Positions 20,171 to 31,520 of a stretch of DNA of 36,873 nt are shown one piece after another. The DNA comes from Solirubrobacterales bacterium (lineage in GTDB: Bacteria > Actinomycetota > Thermoleophilia > Solirubrobacterales > 70-9): NCBI GenBank assembly GCA_019456285.1, contig VRUE01000005.1:20346-57218 (forward strand), read 5' to 3'. Both the position numbers and the translations under genes were made by a program. How positions within the stretch are numbered: position 1 is the stretch's first letter; the number at the start of each line of letters is the position of its first letter. The notes beneath the pieces are model-generated. The model did no database searches and had not been told where the DNA came from. It saw only the letters and a list, made by a program, of their open reading frames with translations.

Positions 20171-21610
20171 TCAGACGCCCAGCCTGTCCCTGATCAGGCG
20201 GTTGACCTCGGCGCCGTCGGCGCGGCCCTTGGTCTCCCTCATCACCGCGCCGACGATCGCGCCGATCGCCCTGCCGTTGCCGGCGCGGATCTGTGCGGCG
20301 GCCTCCGGGTTGGCGTCGACGGCCGTCGCGACGATCGCCTCCAGCTCGCCGCTGTCGGAGATCTGGGCAAGGCCCTCGCGCTCGACGATCGCGCCCGGCT
20401 CACCTCCCTCCGCGACCAGCGCGGCCAGCACCGTCTTGCCGCTGCCGTGCGAGATCCTCTTCTCCTGGACCATGACCACCAGCGCGGCCAGCGCCTCGGG
20501 CTCGACCTTCGAGCCCGTCGCTCCGGCCTCGCCGCCCTCCTGCCGCAGCGCCGCCGCCAGCTCTCCCGTCACCCAGTTGGCGACGACCCGCGGCTCGACC
20601 CCTGCGGCGGCGCCGGCGGCCCGCTCGAAGTAGACGGCGGCCTCCGGGTCGGCGGCGAGCTGCGCCGCCGCCTCCGGCGGCAGGCCCATCTCCTCGCGGT
20701 AGCGCTCGATCCGCGCCGCCGGCAGCTCCGGCAGCGACCCGCGGGCCTCGTGCAGCATCTGCTCGGTCGGCGCCAGCGGCACCAGGTCGGGCTCGGGGAA
20801 GTAGCGGTAGTCGTGCGCCTCCTCCTTCGAGCGCAGCGAGGTCAGCGTGACACCGCGGGGATCGAAGTGGAGCGTCTCCTGGACGACCGCCGCCCCCGCC
20901 CCGATCAGCTCCTGCTGGCGCGCCAGCTCCGCCTCGATCCCGCGCTCCAGGAAGCGGAAGCTGTTCATGTTCTTCAGCTCTGTCTTGACGCCCAGCTCCT
21001 CGCTGCCGGCCGGCCGCACCGAGACGTTGGCGTCACAGCGAAGGCTCCCCTCCTCCATGTTGACGTCGGAGACGCCGAGCTGGCGGACGGTGGTGCGCAG
21101 CAGCCGCGCCCACTCGCTCGCCTCGGCGGCGCTGCGCAGGTCGGGCTCGGTGACGATCTCGACCAGCGGCGTGCCGCCGCGGTTGAAGTCGACCAGCGAG
21201 GCGCCGGAGCCGTGGATCCGGCCCGACTCGCCGACGTGAATCATCTTCGCGGCGTCCTCCTCGAGGTGGACGCGGTGGATACGGATGTCGTCGAGCCGCC
21301 CGCCCGTCGCGAGCGGGATGTCGTACTGGCTGATCTGGTACGCCTTCGGGTTGTCCGGGTAGAAGTAGTTCTTGCGGTGGAAGATCGAGCGCGGCGCCAC
21401 CTCGCACTCCAGCGCCACGGCGATCTGCAGCGCGTAGCGGATCGCCTCCTCGTTGGGCGCCGGCAGCACGCCCGGGTGGGCGAGACAGACCGGGCAGGTG
21501 TGGACGTTCGGCTGGTCGCCGAAGGAGAGCTCGCAGCCGCAGAACATCTTCGTGCGAGTGGAGAGCTGGACGTGGATCTCCAGCCCGATCACCGCCTCCA
21601 GCTCAGCCAC
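20171..21610 (-). CDS. gatB: Asp-tRNA(Asn)/Glu-tRNA(Gln) amidotransferase subunit B
   Basis: [98 protein letters not shown]. Confidence 0.97.
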   Translation of the reverse strand: MAELEAVIGLEIHVQLSTRTKMFCGCELSFGDQPNVHTCPVCLAHPGVLPAPNEEAIRYALQIAVALECEVAPRSIFHRKNYFYPDNPKAYQISQYDIPLATGGRLDDIRIHRVHLEEDAAKMIHVGESGRIHGSGASLVDFNRGGTPLVEIVTEPDLRSAAEASEWARLLRTTVRQLGVSDVNMEEGSLRCDANVSVRPAGSEELGVKTELKNMNSFRFLERGIEAELARQQELIGAGAAVVQETLHFDPRGVTLTSLRSKEEAHDYRYFPEPDLVPLAPTEQMLHEARGSLPELPAARIERYREEMGLPPEAAAQLAADPEAAVYFERAAGAAAGVEPRVVANWVTGELAAALRQEGGEAGATGSKVEPEALAALVVMVQEKRISHGSGKTVLAALVAEGGEPGAIVEREGLAQISDSGELEAIVATAVDANPEAAAQIRAGNGRAIGAIVGAVMRETKGRADGAEVNRLIRDRLGV

Positions 21611-23042
21611 CGGCGCCCTCCCCCGGCTTGGCGTCGAACCCGATCTCCCGCTCCAGGGCGAACGCCGCCTCGAGCAGCCGCTGCTCGGCGAAGGCCGGGG
21701 CGACGATCTGGAAGCCGACCGGCAACCGCGGCCCGCCCCCGTCAGGCTCGGCGAGGCCGGCCGGGATCGAGATCGCCGGCAGGCCGGCGAGGCTCATCGG
21801 CACCGTGAAGAAGTCACTCATGTACATCGCCAGCGGGTCGTCGGTCTTCTCGCCGAGCCCGAAGGCGACCGAGGGCGAGGTCGGCGTGACGACGAAGTCG
21901 AACTCGGCGAAGGCGGCGGCGAAGTCGGAGGCGATCTTGGTGCGGACCCGCTGGGCACGGCCGTAGTAGGCGTCGTAGTAGCCGGAGGAGAGCACGTAGG
22001 TGCCGAGCATGATGCGGCGCTTCACCTCGGCCCCGAAGCCCTCGGCCCTCGTCTTCTCGTACATCTCGGTCAGGTCGCCGGCCCCCTCGGCCCGCATCCC
22101 GTAGCGGACGCCGTCGTAGCGGGCCAGGTTGGAGGAGGCCTCGGCCGGCGCGATCACGTAGTAGGCGGAGATCCCGTGCTCGGCGTGCGGCAGCGGCGCC
22201 TCGGTGATCGCCCCGCCGAGCCGCTCGATCGTCTCCAGCGTCGCCTCGAAGACCGCCCGCACCCCGGAGTCGATCGCGTCACGGGCCAGCTCCCCGGGCA
22301 CCGCGAAGCGCAGCCCCTTCAGGTCCTCGCGGCTGGGCGCCTCCACCCCGCCCTCGATCCCGACCGAGGTCGAGTCGCAGGGGTCGCGCCCCTGCAGCGC
22401 CGCCAGCAGCAGCGCCGCGTCGGTGACGTCGCGGGTCAGCGCCCCGCACTGGTCGAGCGAGGAGGCGAAGGCGATCATCCCGTAGCGCGAGATCGCGCCG
22501 TAGGTGGGCTTCAGCCCGACGATCCCGCAGAGGGACGCCGGCTGGCGGATCGAGCCACCGGTGTCGGTGCCGATCGCGCAGGGCGCCAGCCCGCCCCCGA
22601 CCGCCGCCGCCGAGCCCCCCGAGGAGCCGCCCGGGACCCGCCCCCGGTCCCACGGGTTGAGAACGGGCCCAAAAGCCGAGTTCTCGCTCGAGGACCCCAT
22701 CGCGAACTCGTCCATGTTGGTCTTGCCCAGCACCCGGGCGCCCGCCTCGCCGAGCCGCCGCACCGCGGTCGAGGTGTAGGGGGGCGCGTATCCCGCCAGG
22801 ATCCGCGACCCTGCCGTGGTCGGCACTCCCTCCGTGCAGAAGATGTCCTTGACGGCGACGGGAATCCCGGCAAGCGGCCCCCCCGTCCCCTCGACCCCGT
22901 CCTCGGCCCGCCACAGGTAGGCGTTCAGCTCGTCTCCGGCGGCGGCCGCGCGCCAGGCGTCGAAGTACTCGCCGGCGGCGATCTCCCCCGCCGCGATCCG
23001 GCCGGCCGCCTCGGCGACCGTCAGCTCCAGAAGCCCGCTCAT
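21603..23042 (-). CDS. gatA: Asp-tRNA(Asn)/Glu-tRNA(Gln) amidotransferase subunit A
   Basis: Amidase signature: [97 protein letters not shown]. Confidence 0.97.
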   Translation of the reverse strand: MSGLLELTVAEAAGRIAAGEIAAGEYFDAWRAAAAGDELNAYLWRAEDGVEGTGGPLAGIPVAVKDIFCTEGVPTTAGSRILAGYAPPYTSTAVRRLGEAGARVLGKTNMDEFAMGSSSENSAFGPVLNPWDRGRVPGGSSGGSAAAVGGGLAPCAIGTDTGGSIRQPASLCGIVGLKPTYGAISRYGMIAFASSLDQCGALTRDVTDAALLLAALQGRDPCDSTSVGIEGGVEAPSREDLKGLRFAVPGELARDAIDSGVRAVFEATLETIERLGGAITEAPLPHAEHGISAYYVIAPAEASSNLARYDGVRYGMRAEGAGDLTEMYEKTRAEGFGAEVKRRIMLGTYVLSSGYYDAYYGRAQRVRTKIASDFAAAFAEFDFVVTPTSPSVAFGLGEKTDDPLAMYMSDFFTVPMSLAGLPAISIPAGLAEPDGGGPRLPVGFQIVAPAFAEQRLLEAAFALEREIGFDAKPGEGAGG

Positions 23043-23332
23043 TGGGAGTCCGCCTGCGGTGAGGGGGCCCGGAAGGCGCCGTCGGCCGGATCGGGCGCCG
23101 GCTCCAGCACCACGTCCCTGGGCCAGCTCGGCCGCGGCCGATCGGGCCGCAGGACGTTCTCCAGCTCGACCACATGCGATGTCGGCTCGACTCCGTCCAA
23201 GTCCAGCTCGCCGATCCGATCCACATGCTCGAGGATCCCCGACAGCTCCCCCGCCATCTTCTCCACCTCGGCCTCATCCAGCCGCAGGCGCGCCAACCTC
23301 GCAACGTGCAGAACCTGCTCCCGATCGATCAC
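23039..23332 (-). CDS. gatC: Asp-tRNA(Asn)/Glu-tRNA(Gln) amidotransferase subunit C
   Basis: GTG start; [66 protein letters not shown]; 4-nt overlap with gatA. Confidence 0.93.
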   Translation of the reverse strand: MIDREQVLHVARLARLRLDEAEVEKMAGELSGILEHVDRIGELDLDGVEPTSHVVELENVLRPDRPRPSWPRDVVLEPAPDPADGAFRAPSPQADSQ

Positions 23333-23648
23333 GGTCGGGATTCTAGAGGCCTGATTTGGGTTATCCACGCACACGGATGACGCCGCATGCCGTCGCTGGA
23401 TCGCCACCAGCGGGTCCTGTCGCCGGGGTGGGGCGCCCTCCTTGCCCTGCGCGCTGCTCCGCCGGACGGGACAAGGCACCGGATTCCGCAATCGCTCGGC
23501 TCCGCGGGATCCAGGTAGGGGGTGGAGCGTCTTGTACTTTTTCGCCGCCAGAATCACGGCAGTCCGACGACGCCCACCGAAAAAGTTAAGCGGAACCCCC
23601 TGCCCGTAGCCCGCGCTGGCTGCCCGGCCAGTTATTGTCCGGCCGACC

Positions 23649-24092
23649 ATGCGGGGCGAGAAGGCAGAACGATTCGTCGCCCTGAGCCTGCGGCTCCTGG
23701 CCGTCAGCTTCGCGGTCGTCGGCATCCTCTTCATCGCCGTCCCCGGCGGCGTCCTCGAGACGATCTCCGACCTCGGCGACTCCCTCGGCAGCTTCACCCG
23801 GGCCCCCGCGACCACCGAGCAGCTCTGGCTGGCCCTCGCCTTCGCCTACATGGTGGTGATCACGGGCATCTGCCTCGTCGCCCAGGCCGACGTCGTCCGC
23901 TACCGCCCGCTGCTGCTGGTGCTGGCGGTCGGCAAGGCCGCGTCTTCGCTCGGCTCGCTCGGCTTCTACCTCTTCGACCAGGACGTCTTCGTCTACCTGC
24001 TGAACTTCCTGGTCGACGGCTTCCTGGCCCTGGCGGTTCTCTGGCTCTGGTCGCTGGCCGGCCGGGTCGGGCGCCCCGCCGCCCCCGGCTGA
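23649..24092 (+). CDS. Small multi-TM membrane protein
   Basis: MRGEKAERFVALSLRLLAVSFAVVGILFIAVPGGVLETISDLG... about 4 hydrophobic segments; directly upstream of the GMC oxidoreductase. Confidence 0.7.
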   Translation: MRGEKAERFVALSLRLLAVSFAVVGILFIAVPGGVLETISDLGDSLGSFTRAPATTEQLWLALAFAYMVVITGICLVAQADVVRYRPLLLVLAVGKAASSLGSLGFYLFDQDVFVYLLNFLVDGFLALAVLWLWSLAGRVGRPAAPG

Positions 24093-24152
24093 CAGCGCGC
24101 GCCGGGGCTCGCGGCCGCCGAGCAGCGCACCCTGAGCGCGATCTGCGAAGCG

Positions 24153-25994
24153 ATGGCGCCCGGCTTCGACGGGCTGCCGGCGGCGGAGCGCGACGTCGAC
24201 GTCTCCGGCCCGATCGCCAAACTCCTCACCTCGGCCCCACCGCGGGTCCTGACCCGGATCAGGCTCGCCCTGCGCGTCTTCGAGTGGCTGCCGTTCCCGT
24301 GGCGGTTCAGCCGCCTCGACCTCGCCGCCCGCGAGGGCTTCCTGCGCCGCATGGAGGGATCCGGCTCCGGCCTGCACCGCAAGCTGCTGCTGATGGCCAA
24401 GCTCTTCTCGACGTTGGGCTACGCGATCACGCCGCAGGTCGAGGCGCGGATCGGCATCGAGACGAGCTGTCGCCTCGCCGACGGCTCGCTGCCGCCGCCG
24501 GCCGGCTCGCTGGGCGACACGACACCGTCCGGCGACGGCGAGGAGTGCGACGTGGTCATCGTCGGCTCCGGCGCCGGCGGGGCGGTCGCCGCGGCGACCC
24601 TGGCCGAGGCCGGCCTCGACGTGCTCGTGCTGGAGGCGGGCGACCACTACGACCGCGACTCCTACCCGAGCGACCCGCTCGAGGCGCTCGCCGCCCTCTA
24701 CCGCGACGGCGGCTTGACGATCGCCGAGGGCCGCCCGCCGATCGCCGTCCCGGTGGCGAGGACGGTCGGCGGGACTACGGTGGTCAACTCCGGCACCTGC
24801 TTCCGCGCCCCCGACCCGATCCTCGACGAGTGGCGCGATCGCTACGGGGTCGAGTGGGCGCGCGACCTCGACCCCGACTTCGCCGAGGCCGAGGAGTTCC
24901 TGCGGGTGACCCCGCTCGACCCGGAGCGGATGGGGCGCAATGGCCAGCTCGCGATGGAGGGCGCGGCCGCGATCGGGGCGTCGGGCGGCCCGATCTCCCG
25001 CAACGCCGGCAGCTGCGTGCAGTGCAGCTCCTGCCCGTTCGGCTGTGCGATCGACGCCAAGCGCGGCATGCACGTCAGCTACCTGCCCCGCGCCGTGGCG
25101 GCCGGGGCGCGAGTACGCGCCGGCGTCGAGGCGCACCGCGTCCTGGTCGAGGGTGGCCGCGCCGCCGGGGTGCGGTGCGTGGCCGGGAGCAACGAGCGCC
25201 GGCGCCCCTACACGGCTCGCGCCCGCCTCGCCACGATCGTCGCCGGTGGAGCGCTGGGGACGCCGGAGCTGCTGCTGCGCTCCGGCCTCGGCGGAGGCCA
25301 GGTGGGCCGCAACCTCCACATCCACCCCGCCTGCTGGATCGGCGCCCGCTACGAGGAGGAGGTCCGCGGCTGGGAGGGCGTGATGCAGAGCTACTACGTC
25401 GACGAGTGGGGGCCGCAGCGCATCCTGCTGGAGGCGACCTCCACGCCGTTCGCCTTCGGCGGCGCCTGGCTGCGCGGCGCCGGGCGGGAGCACCAGAGGG
25501 CGATGCTCGACTTCGGCCGAATCGGCTCGATCGGCGTCCACCTCTCCGACGAGTCCGCCGGGCGGGTCGGCCTCGCCGGCGACGGCTCGCTTCGCGCCAC
25601 CTACAGGCTGACCGGCGAGGACGCGCGCCGCCTCTCCTTCGGCATCGCCCGCGCGGCGGAACTCCATTTCGCGGCCGGCGCGACGGAGGTCTATCCCAAT
25701 ATCGGCCGGGTGCCGGTGCTGCGGCCGGATCAGCTCGCCGAGTTCGAGGCGACCGCCTTCAAGCCCTCGGAGCTTCGCCTCGAGGCGTTCCACCCGATGG
25801 GGACGGCGCGGATCGCCGCCGACCCGCGCCAGGGCGTCTGCGCCGCCGACGGCTCGGTCAACGGCGTCGCCGGCCTCTACGTGGCGGACGCCTCCCTCTT
25901 CCCCACCTCGGTCGGCGTCAACCCGATGATGACCGTGATCGCCTTTGCAAAGCGGGTGGCCGCCGGGGTAGCCGACAGCCCCAGACCTGCGTAG
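24153..25994 (+). CDS. GMC-family oxidoreductase (long-chain alcohol/cholesterol oxidase-like)
   Basis: CDVVIVGSGAGGAVAAATLAEAGLDVLVLEAGDHY; GGTTVVNSGTCFRAPD; CVQCSSCPFGCAIDAKRGMHVSYLPRAVAAGA; HPMGTARIAADPRQGVCAADGSVNGVAGLYVADASLFPTSVGVNPMMTVIAFAKRVA. True start may be slightly upstream. Confidence 0.85.
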   Translation: MAPGFDGLPAAERDVDVSGPIAKLLTSAPPRVLTRIRLALRVFEWLPFPWRFSRLDLAAREGFLRRMEGSGSGLHRKLLLMAKLFSTLGYAITPQVEARIGIETSCRLADGSLPPPAGSLGDTTPSGDGEECDVVIVGSGAGGAVAAATLAEAGLDVLVLEAGDHYDRDSYPSDPLEALAALYRDGGLTIAEGRPPIAVPVARTVGGTTVVNSGTCFRAPDPILDEWRDRYGVEWARDLDPDFAEAEEFLRVTPLDPERMGRNGQLAMEGAAAIGASGGPISRNAGSCVQCSSCPFGCAIDAKRGMHVSYLPRAVAAGARVRAGVEAHRVLVEGGRAAGVRCVAGSNERRRPYTARARLATIVAGGALGTPELLLRSGLGGGQVGRNLHIHPACWIGARYEEEVRGWEGVMQSYYVDEWGPQRILLEATSTPFAFGGAWLRGAGREHQRAMLDFGRIGSIGVHLSDESAGRVGLAGDGSLRATYRLTGEDARRLSFGIARAAELHFAAGATEVYPNIGRVPVLRPDQLAEFEATAFKPSELRLEAFHPMGTARIAADPRQGVCAADGSVNGVAGLYVADASLFPTSVGVNPMMTVIAFAKRVAAGVADSPRPA

Positions 25995-26087
25995 AGGGCG
26001 TTGTCCTCAGTCGGCCGGCTTCGGGTCACGCACAGACAGTGCGCTCCCCTTGCCGGCCTTCCTGCGTCCTAGCCCTACTTGGCCTGG
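25981..26087. repeat. Intergenic palindromic element, copy E
   Basis: gtcctcagtcggccggcttcgggtcacgcac-agaca-gtgcgctccccttgccggccttcctgcgtcctagccctacttggcctgg: same boxes as copies A-D. Inner stem ggccggc...gccggcc. Confidence 0.8.
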
Positions 26088-26106
26088 AACCGTCGGTATG
26101 CCTCGA

Positions 26107-26688
26107 TCAGCTCGACGGGGGCGGAGGTGGTGGAGGCGGTGGCGAGGACGACGGTGGCGAGGGCGGGGGCGGCGGTCCGCCGCTCGGCCCGTCGCTCGGT
26201 CCGCCGCCGGAGAGGCGGTCCGCGGCGTCGCCGAACGAGGCGCCTTCCTCGCGCATCGCGCTGTACCCGCCGTAGGCGATCCCCGCGGCGGCGATCAGGC
26301 CGAGGAAGATGCCGAAGCTCAGCGTCGCGTCGACCGAGATCCCGCCGAAGCTGCCAAAGCCGGGCGGGGAGACGATCCGGAAGAGGATCAGCAGCACCGA
26401 GATGCCGCCGAGCACGGCGACCACCGAATTCATCGAGACCGGCGGCTCGAACGCCGAGTCGATGAGGCGGAGCACCGCCACGCCGATCGCGGCGACGATC
26501 GTGACGACGAGGACGACCGGGATGAAGTCGAGCGTGTTCCAGGCGCTGCCGCCCCCGGACGCGCTGCCCGAGAAGCCGCCGACACCCGAAACCTCGACTC
26601 CAAACCAGTTGAAGAACATGAATATGAAGAGCAGGACCGCGGAAACCGCGGCGATCTTCTCCCCTGTACCTAGCTTGTCAGCATCCAT
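26107..26688 (-). CDS. Multi-TM membrane protein with Pro/Ser-rich C-terminal tail
   Basis: MDADKLGTGEKIAAVSAVLLFIFMFFNWFGVEVSG..., ~5 TM segments, tail GPSGGPPPPPSPPSSSPPPPPPPPPSS. Confidence 0.7.
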   Translation of the reverse strand: MDADKLGTGEKIAAVSAVLLFIFMFFNWFGVEVSGVGGFSGSASGGGSAWNTLDFIPVVLVVTIVAAIGVAVLRLIDSAFEPPVSMNSVVAVLGGISVLLILFRIVSPPGFGSFGGISVDATLSFGIFLGLIAAAGIAYGGYSAMREEGASFGDAADRLSGGGPSDGPSGGPPPPPSPPSSSPPPPPPPPPSS

Positions 26689-26727
26689 CTGCGTATCCCT
26701 TCCGTCGGACTAGGGGTCGAGCCGACC

Positions 26728-27576
26728 CTACACCCGCGACCGGGCGGCTTTGAGGGTGTTGACGAGCAACATCGCGATCGTCATCGGCCCGACGCCCCCC
26801 GGCACCGGGGTGATCGCCGCGGCGACCTCGACGGCAGCGTCGAAGTCGACGTCGCCGCAGAGGCCGTCATCGGTGCGGTTCATGCCGACGTCGATCACCA
26901 CCGCCCCCGGCTTCACCGCGTCGGCGCCGAGCAGCCGCGGCACGCCGACCGCGGCGACGAGCACGTCGGCGCGTCGGCAGACCGCCGCCAGGTCGCGGCT
27001 GCGCGAGTGGCAGACGGTCACCGTCGCATCGGCCGCCAGCAGCAGCCGCGCGACCGGCACGCCGACCAACTTCGAGCGCCCCACGACCACCGCCTCGGCG
27101 CCCTCCAGCTCGACGCCCTCGTGACGGAGCAGCTCCATCGCGCCCGCGGGCGTGCAGGGGACCAGGCCGGGCGTGCCGTGGGCGAGCAGGCCGGCGTTGG
27201 CCGGGGTCAGCCCGTCGACGTCCTTGCCGGGGTCGATCGCGGCGAGGACCCGGTCGGGGTCGATCCGCTCGGGGAGCGGGAGCTGCACGAGGATGCCGTC
27301 GACGTCGTCGTGCAGGCCCAGCTCGGCGACCAGCTCGAGCAGCTCGTTCTCGGTCGTCTCCGCGGGGAGGCCGTGGTGGACGGAGCGCATCCCCACCTCC
27401 GCGCACGCCCTGTGCTTGTTGCGGACGTAGATCTCCGAGGCGGGATCGTCGCCGACGATCACCGTGGCGAGCGCCGGGGCGCGGCCCGCCTCGGCCTCGT
27501 GGGAGGCGACCTCGCGCGCCACCCGCTCGCGCACCGTGGCGGCCACCGCCTTGCCGTCGATGATTCGCGCCGCCAA
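26728..27576 (-). CDS. folD: Bifunctional methylenetetrahydrofolate dehydrogenase/cyclohydrolase
   Basis: [107 protein letters not shown]. Confidence 0.96.
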   Translation of the reverse strand: MAARIIDGKAVAATVRERVAREVASHEAEAGRAPALATVIVGDDPASEIYVRNKHRACAEVGMRSVHHGLPAETTENELLELVAELGLHDDVDGILVQLPLPERIDPDRVLAAIDPGKDVDGLTPANAGLLAHGTPGLVPCTPAGAMELLRHEGVELEGAEAVVVGRSKLVGVPVARLLLAADATVTVCHSRSRDLAAVCRRADVLVAAVGVPRLLGADAVKPGAVVIDVGMNRTDDGLCGDVDFDAAVEVAAAITPVPGGVGPMTIAMLLVNTLKAARSRV

Positions 27577-27580
27577 GCGG

Positions 27581-29830
27581 CTACCGCTTCCGGATCGGCG
27601 CGTAGTCGGCCATCAGCTTGCGCTCCGAGCCGTCGCCGGCGAAGCGGACGACGACCACCCCTTCCGGCTCGACCCCGGTGACGACCCCGTCGCCGAAGCT
27701 GGCGTGGACGACGTCGTCGCCGATCCGCAGCTCCAGCGCCGGGCCGGGGTCGATCGGGGTCGCGGCGCCCGCGCCCGACCGGGCATCCCAGCTTGCCGCC
27801 CCCGGCGCGCTGGAGTGCCGCTCGGTCAGCTCTGCCGGCAGCTCGTCGACGAAGCGGGACGGGAGGTTGCGCTCGGCCCGCCCGAACAGCCGCCGCTCGC
27901 GCGCCCAGGTCATGTAGAGCCGCCGCCGGGCGCGGGTGATGCCGACGTAGCAGAGGCGCCGCTCTTCCTCCTCGCCTCCCTCTTCCAGCGCCCGCAGATG
28001 CGGGAAGGCGCCGTCCTCGCAACCGACGACGAAGACCGTGTCGTACTCCAGCCCCTTGGCGTTGTGGAGGGTCATCAGGGTGATCAGCGACTCGTCCGGC
28101 CGCAGGCCGTCCTGCTCGGTGTAGAGGGAGATCTGCTGCAGGAACTCCTCCAGCGGGGTGGTCTCGCTCTCCCCCTCGGTCTCGCGGTTGCGGTCGAGCT
28201 CGGCGGCTACGCCGACCAGCTCCTCGAGGTTCTCGACCCGGCCCTCGGCCTCGACCGTCCGCTCCGCCTCCAGCGCCTCCAGGTAGCCGCTCTCGCGCAG
28301 GGTCGCCTCCAGCAGCTCGGCCACCGGGGCCGACTCGGCCCGGGCGCGCAGCTCCTCCATCGTCTCGTGGAAGCGGCAGACCGCCTTGACCGCCGCGGCG
28401 CCGAGCCCGGGCACCTCCTCGGCCCGCCCCGCCACCTCCCAGATCGGCAGGCCGGTGGTGTTGGCGTGGGAGGCGAGCCGGCCCTGGCTGGTGTCGCCGA
28501 TCCCCCGCCGCGGCGAGTTGACGATCCGCGCGAAGGAGACCTGGTCGGACGGGTTGACCAGGAGGCTGAGGTAGGCGACCGCGTCCTTCACCTCGGCCCG
28601 CTCGTAGAACTTGGCGCCGCCGATCACCTGGTAGGGCAGCTCGAAGCGCACCAGCGTGTCCTCCAGCACCCGGCTCATCGCGTTGGTCCGGTAAAAGACC
28701 GCGACGTCCTCCCGCCGCACCCCCTGCTCGGCGCCGAGGCGCTCGATCTCCCCCGCCACCCAGCGCGCCTCCTCGTGCTCGTCGGTCAGCTCGGAGAGCT
28801 GCACCGGCTCGCCGCCGGCGATCTCGGTCCAGAGCCGCTTCGGCCGCCGCTGGCGGTTGCGCTCGACGACCGCGCCGGCGGCGGAGAGGATCGTCTGCGT
28901 AGACCGGTAGTTCTGCTCGAGCTTGACCACCTCCGCCGCGGGGAAGTCGTGCTCGAAATCGAGGATGTTGCGGATCTCGGCGTGGCGGAATCCGTAGATC
29001 GACTGGTCCTCGTCGCCGACCACCATCAGGTTGCCGTGCCCGGAGCTGAGCAGCTGCAGCAGCCTGTACTGGGCGTGGTTGGTGTCCTGGTACTCGTCGA
29101 CCAGCACCTGGCGGAAGGTGCGGCGCCAGCGCTCCCGCACCTCCTCGAACAGCTCCATCGCGTTGACGGCGCGGACCAGCAGGTCGTCGAAGTCCATCGC
29201 GTTGGCGGCGAGCATCCGCTTCCCGTAGAGCCCGTAGACCTGCGCCGCCGTCTGCTCGAAGACGCTGCTCTGCGCCTGCTCGTATGCGGCCGTGTCGACC
29301 AGCTGGTTCTTGGCGCCGGAGATCTGGGCGCGGATCGCCCGCGGCGGGTAGCGCTTCGGGTCGATCTCCAGCTCCGCCATGCAGCGTTTCAGCATCCGCA
29401 GCGAGTCGGACTCGTCGTAGATCGTGAAGCCGCGCGAGTAGCCGAGCCGCTCGGCGTCGGCGCGCAGCATCCGCGCGCAGGCCGAGTGGAAGGTCATCAC
29501 CCACATCGCCCGCGCCGAGCGGCCGACCAGCGCCTCGACCCGCCCGCGCATCTCCGCCGCCGCCTTGTTGGTAAAGGTGATCGCCAGGATCTCCCCCGGC
29601 CGGGCGGCCCCGGTCGCGAGCAGGTAGGCGATGCGGTGGGTCAGCACCCGGGTCTTGCCGGAGCCGGCCCCGGCCAGCACCAGCAGCGGCCCCTCGCCGT
29701 GGCGCACCGCCTGGCGCTGGGGGTCGTTGAGGTCGGCCAGCAGCCGCTCGGCGCGGTCGGCGCCGGGCTCTGTGGGGGCGCCTGCGGCGGCGCCCGGCGC
29801 GTCCGGCGTCTCCGGCTCTGTCTGGAGCAT
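27581..29830 (-). CDS. pcrA: UvrD/PcrA superfamily I DNA helicase
   Basis: [121 protein letters not shown]-terminal [18 protein letters not shown]. Confidence 0.96.
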   Translation of the reverse strand: MLQTEPETPDAPGAAAGAPTEPGADRAERLLADLNDPQRQAVRHGEGPLLVLAGAGSGKTRVLTHRIAYLLATGAARPGEILAITFTNKAAAEMRGRVEALVGRSARAMWVMTFHSACARMLRADAERLGYSRGFTIYDESDSLRMLKRCMAELEIDPKRYPPRAIRAQISGAKNQLVDTAAYEQAQSSVFEQTAAQVYGLYGKRMLAANAMDFDDLLVRAVNAMELFEEVRERWRRTFRQVLVDEYQDTNHAQYRLLQLLSSGHGNLMVVGDEDQSIYGFRHAEIRNILDFEHDFPAAEVVKLEQNYRSTQTILSAAGAVVERNRQRRPKRLWTEIAGGEPVQLSELTDEHEEARWVAGEIERLGAEQGVRREDVAVFYRTNAMSRVLEDTLVRFELPYQVIGGAKFYERAEVKDAVAYLSLLVNPSDQVSFARIVNSPRRGIGDTSQGRLASHANTTGLPIWEVAGRAEEVPGLGAAAVKAVCRFHETMEELRARAESAPVAELLEATLRESGYLEALEAERTVEAEGRVENLEELVGVAAELDRNRETEGESETTPLEEFLQQISLYTEQDGLRPDESLITLMTLHNAKGLEYDTVFVVGCEDGAFPHLRALEEGGEEEERRLCYVGITRARRRLYMTWARERRLFGRAERNLPSRFVDELPAELTERHSSAPGAASWDARSGAGAATPIDPGPALELRIGDDVVHASFGDGVVTGVEPEGVVVVRFAGDGSERKLMADYAPIRKR

Positions 29831-29871
29831 CACCCGCCGAGAATAGCCACGAGCCCGGCGGGGCCGGACGG

Positions 29872-30600
29872 TTAGCCGCCCGCCGAGGAGCGGCCGGTGC
29901 GGGAGCGCAGCCGGCGCTCCTCGCCGCCGCTCTTCTCCCCGCCGTCGAGGTCGGCGATCCGCCGCTCGAGGTCGGCGATCCGCTCCGAGAGCGCCTTGAT
30001 CGCCTCGGCGATCGGGTCCGGCAGGTGGATCCAGTCGGCGTCGGGCCCCTCGACCCGCTTCCCCTCCACCTTGACCGGGTGGCCGGGGTTGCCGACCACG
30101 GTCGCGCTCGGCGGCACGTCCTCGACGACGACGGTGTTGGCGCCGATCTTGGCGCCGTCGCCGACCGCGATCGGCCCCAGCAGCTTGGCGCCGGAGCCGA
30201 CCGTGACGTTGTCGCCGAGGGTCGGGTGGCGCTTGCCGCGCTGGAAGCCGGTGCCGCCCAGCGTCACCCCCTGGTAGAGCGTCACCCGCTCGCCGATCTC
30301 GGCGGTCTCGCCGATCACCACCCCGGAGCCGTGGTCGATGAAGAACTCGCCGCCGATCTTCGCCGCCGGGTGGATCTCCACCCCGGTCACCGCCCGCGTC
30401 AGGTGGGCGATCGCTCGCGGCGCCAGTGGCACCCCGGCCTCGCGCAGCGCCTGGGCGACGCGGTGCGCGAGCAGCGCCTGCACCCCGGCCCAGCTGGTCA
30501 GGATCTCGAAGGTCGAGACCCCCTGCGCCGCCGGGTCGCGATCGCGCGCCGCCGCCACATCGGCTTTCACCTCCGCCAGCACCCTCGTCAGCGCGCTCAT
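29872..30600 (-). CDS. cysE: Serine O-acetyltransferase
   Basis: Hexapeptide repeats: [72 protein letters not shown]. Confidence 0.95.
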   Translation of the reverse strand: MSALTRVLAEVKADVAAARDRDPAAQGVSTFEILTSWAGVQALLAHRVAQALREAGVPLAPRAIAHLTRAVTGVEIHPAAKIGGEFFIDHGSGVVIGETAEIGERVTLYQGVTLGGTGFQRGKRHPTLGDNVTVGSGAKLLGPIAVGDGAKIGANTVVVEDVPPSATVVGNPGHPVKVEGKRVEGPDADWIHLPDPIAEAIKALSERIADLERRIADLDGGEKSGGEERRLRSRTGRSSAGG

Positions 30601-31520
30601 AGTGCAAAGAAGGGTAGGGACACGTAACGCTCGCCCGAGTCGCAGACGATCGTCACCACCCGCTTCCCGGCCATCTCCGGCCGCGCCGCGACCTCCAGCG
30701 CCGCTTTGATATTGGCCCCGGCGGAGATCCCGGCGAAGATGCCCTCCTGCCGGGCGACGAGGCGCGCTGTCTCCAGAGCGTCCTCGTCGGAGACGGCGAT
30801 CGTCTCGTCGATCACCGAGCGATCCAGCACCTCGGGGACGAACCCGGCCCCGATCCCCTGGATTTTGTGCGGGCCGGGGGCGCCGCCGGAGAGGACCGGG
30901 GAGGCCGTCGGCTCGACCGCGACGACCAGCGTCTCGGGGCTGCGCTCCCGCAGCATTCCCCCGACCCCGGTGATCGTCCCGCCTGTGCCCACCCCGGCGA
31001 CGAAGGCGCCGACGCTGCCGTCGGTGTCACGCCAGACCTCCTCCGCGGTGGTTCGCCGGTGGACCTCCGGGTTGGCCGGGTTGGAGAACTGCTGCGGCAT
31101 GAACGCCCGGCGCTGCTCGCGGATCTCCCCGGCCAGCTCGACCGCCTCGGTCATCCCGCCCAGCGAGGGCGTCTCGCGCACCTCGGCGCCGTAGGCGCGC
31201 AGCAGCTTGGCGCGCTCGCGGCCCATCCCCTCCGGCAGGGTCAGGATCAGCTCGTACCCCCGCGCCGCGCAGACCATCGCCAGCGCGATACCGGTGTTGC
31301 CGCTGGTCGGCTCGACGATCACCGAGCGCCCGGGCTCGATCAGACCCTCCTCCTCGGCGGCGTCGATCATCGCCACCCCGATCCTGTCCTTCACCGAGCC
31401 GCCGGGGTTGAAGTACTCCAGCTTCGCGCAGACCTCCCCCGCCAGCCCCTCGCCGAGCCGCTGCAACCAGACCAGCGGCGTCTCGCCGACGACGGCCGAC
31501 GCCTCCGCCCCGATTCGCAT
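30597..31520 (-). CDS. cysK: Cysteine synthase
   Basis: TPLVWLQRL..., [76 protein letters not shown]; 4-nt overlap with cysE. Confidence 0.95.
   Translation of the reverse strand: MRIGAEASAVVGETPLVWLQRLGEGLAGEVCAKLEYFNPGGSVKDRIGVAMIDAAEEEGLIEPGRSVIVEPTSGNTGIALAMVCAARGYELILTLPEGMGRERAKLLRAYGAEVRETPSLGGMTEAVELAGEIREQRRAFMPQQFSNPANPEVHRRTTAEEVWRDTDGSVGAFVAGVGTGGTITGVGGMLRERSPETLVVAVEPTASPVLSGGAPGPHKIQGIGAGFVPEVLDRSVIDETIAVSDEDALETARLVARQEGIFAGISAGANIKAALEVAARPEMAGKRVVTIVCDSGERYVSLPFFAL

Noticed and set aside
26107-26200. Proline/glycine codon run (ggcgg/ggtgg repeats) as a microsatellite of interest
   Set aside because: Low-complexity Pro/Ser tail of a membrane protein in a high-GC genome; common and not informative on its own.
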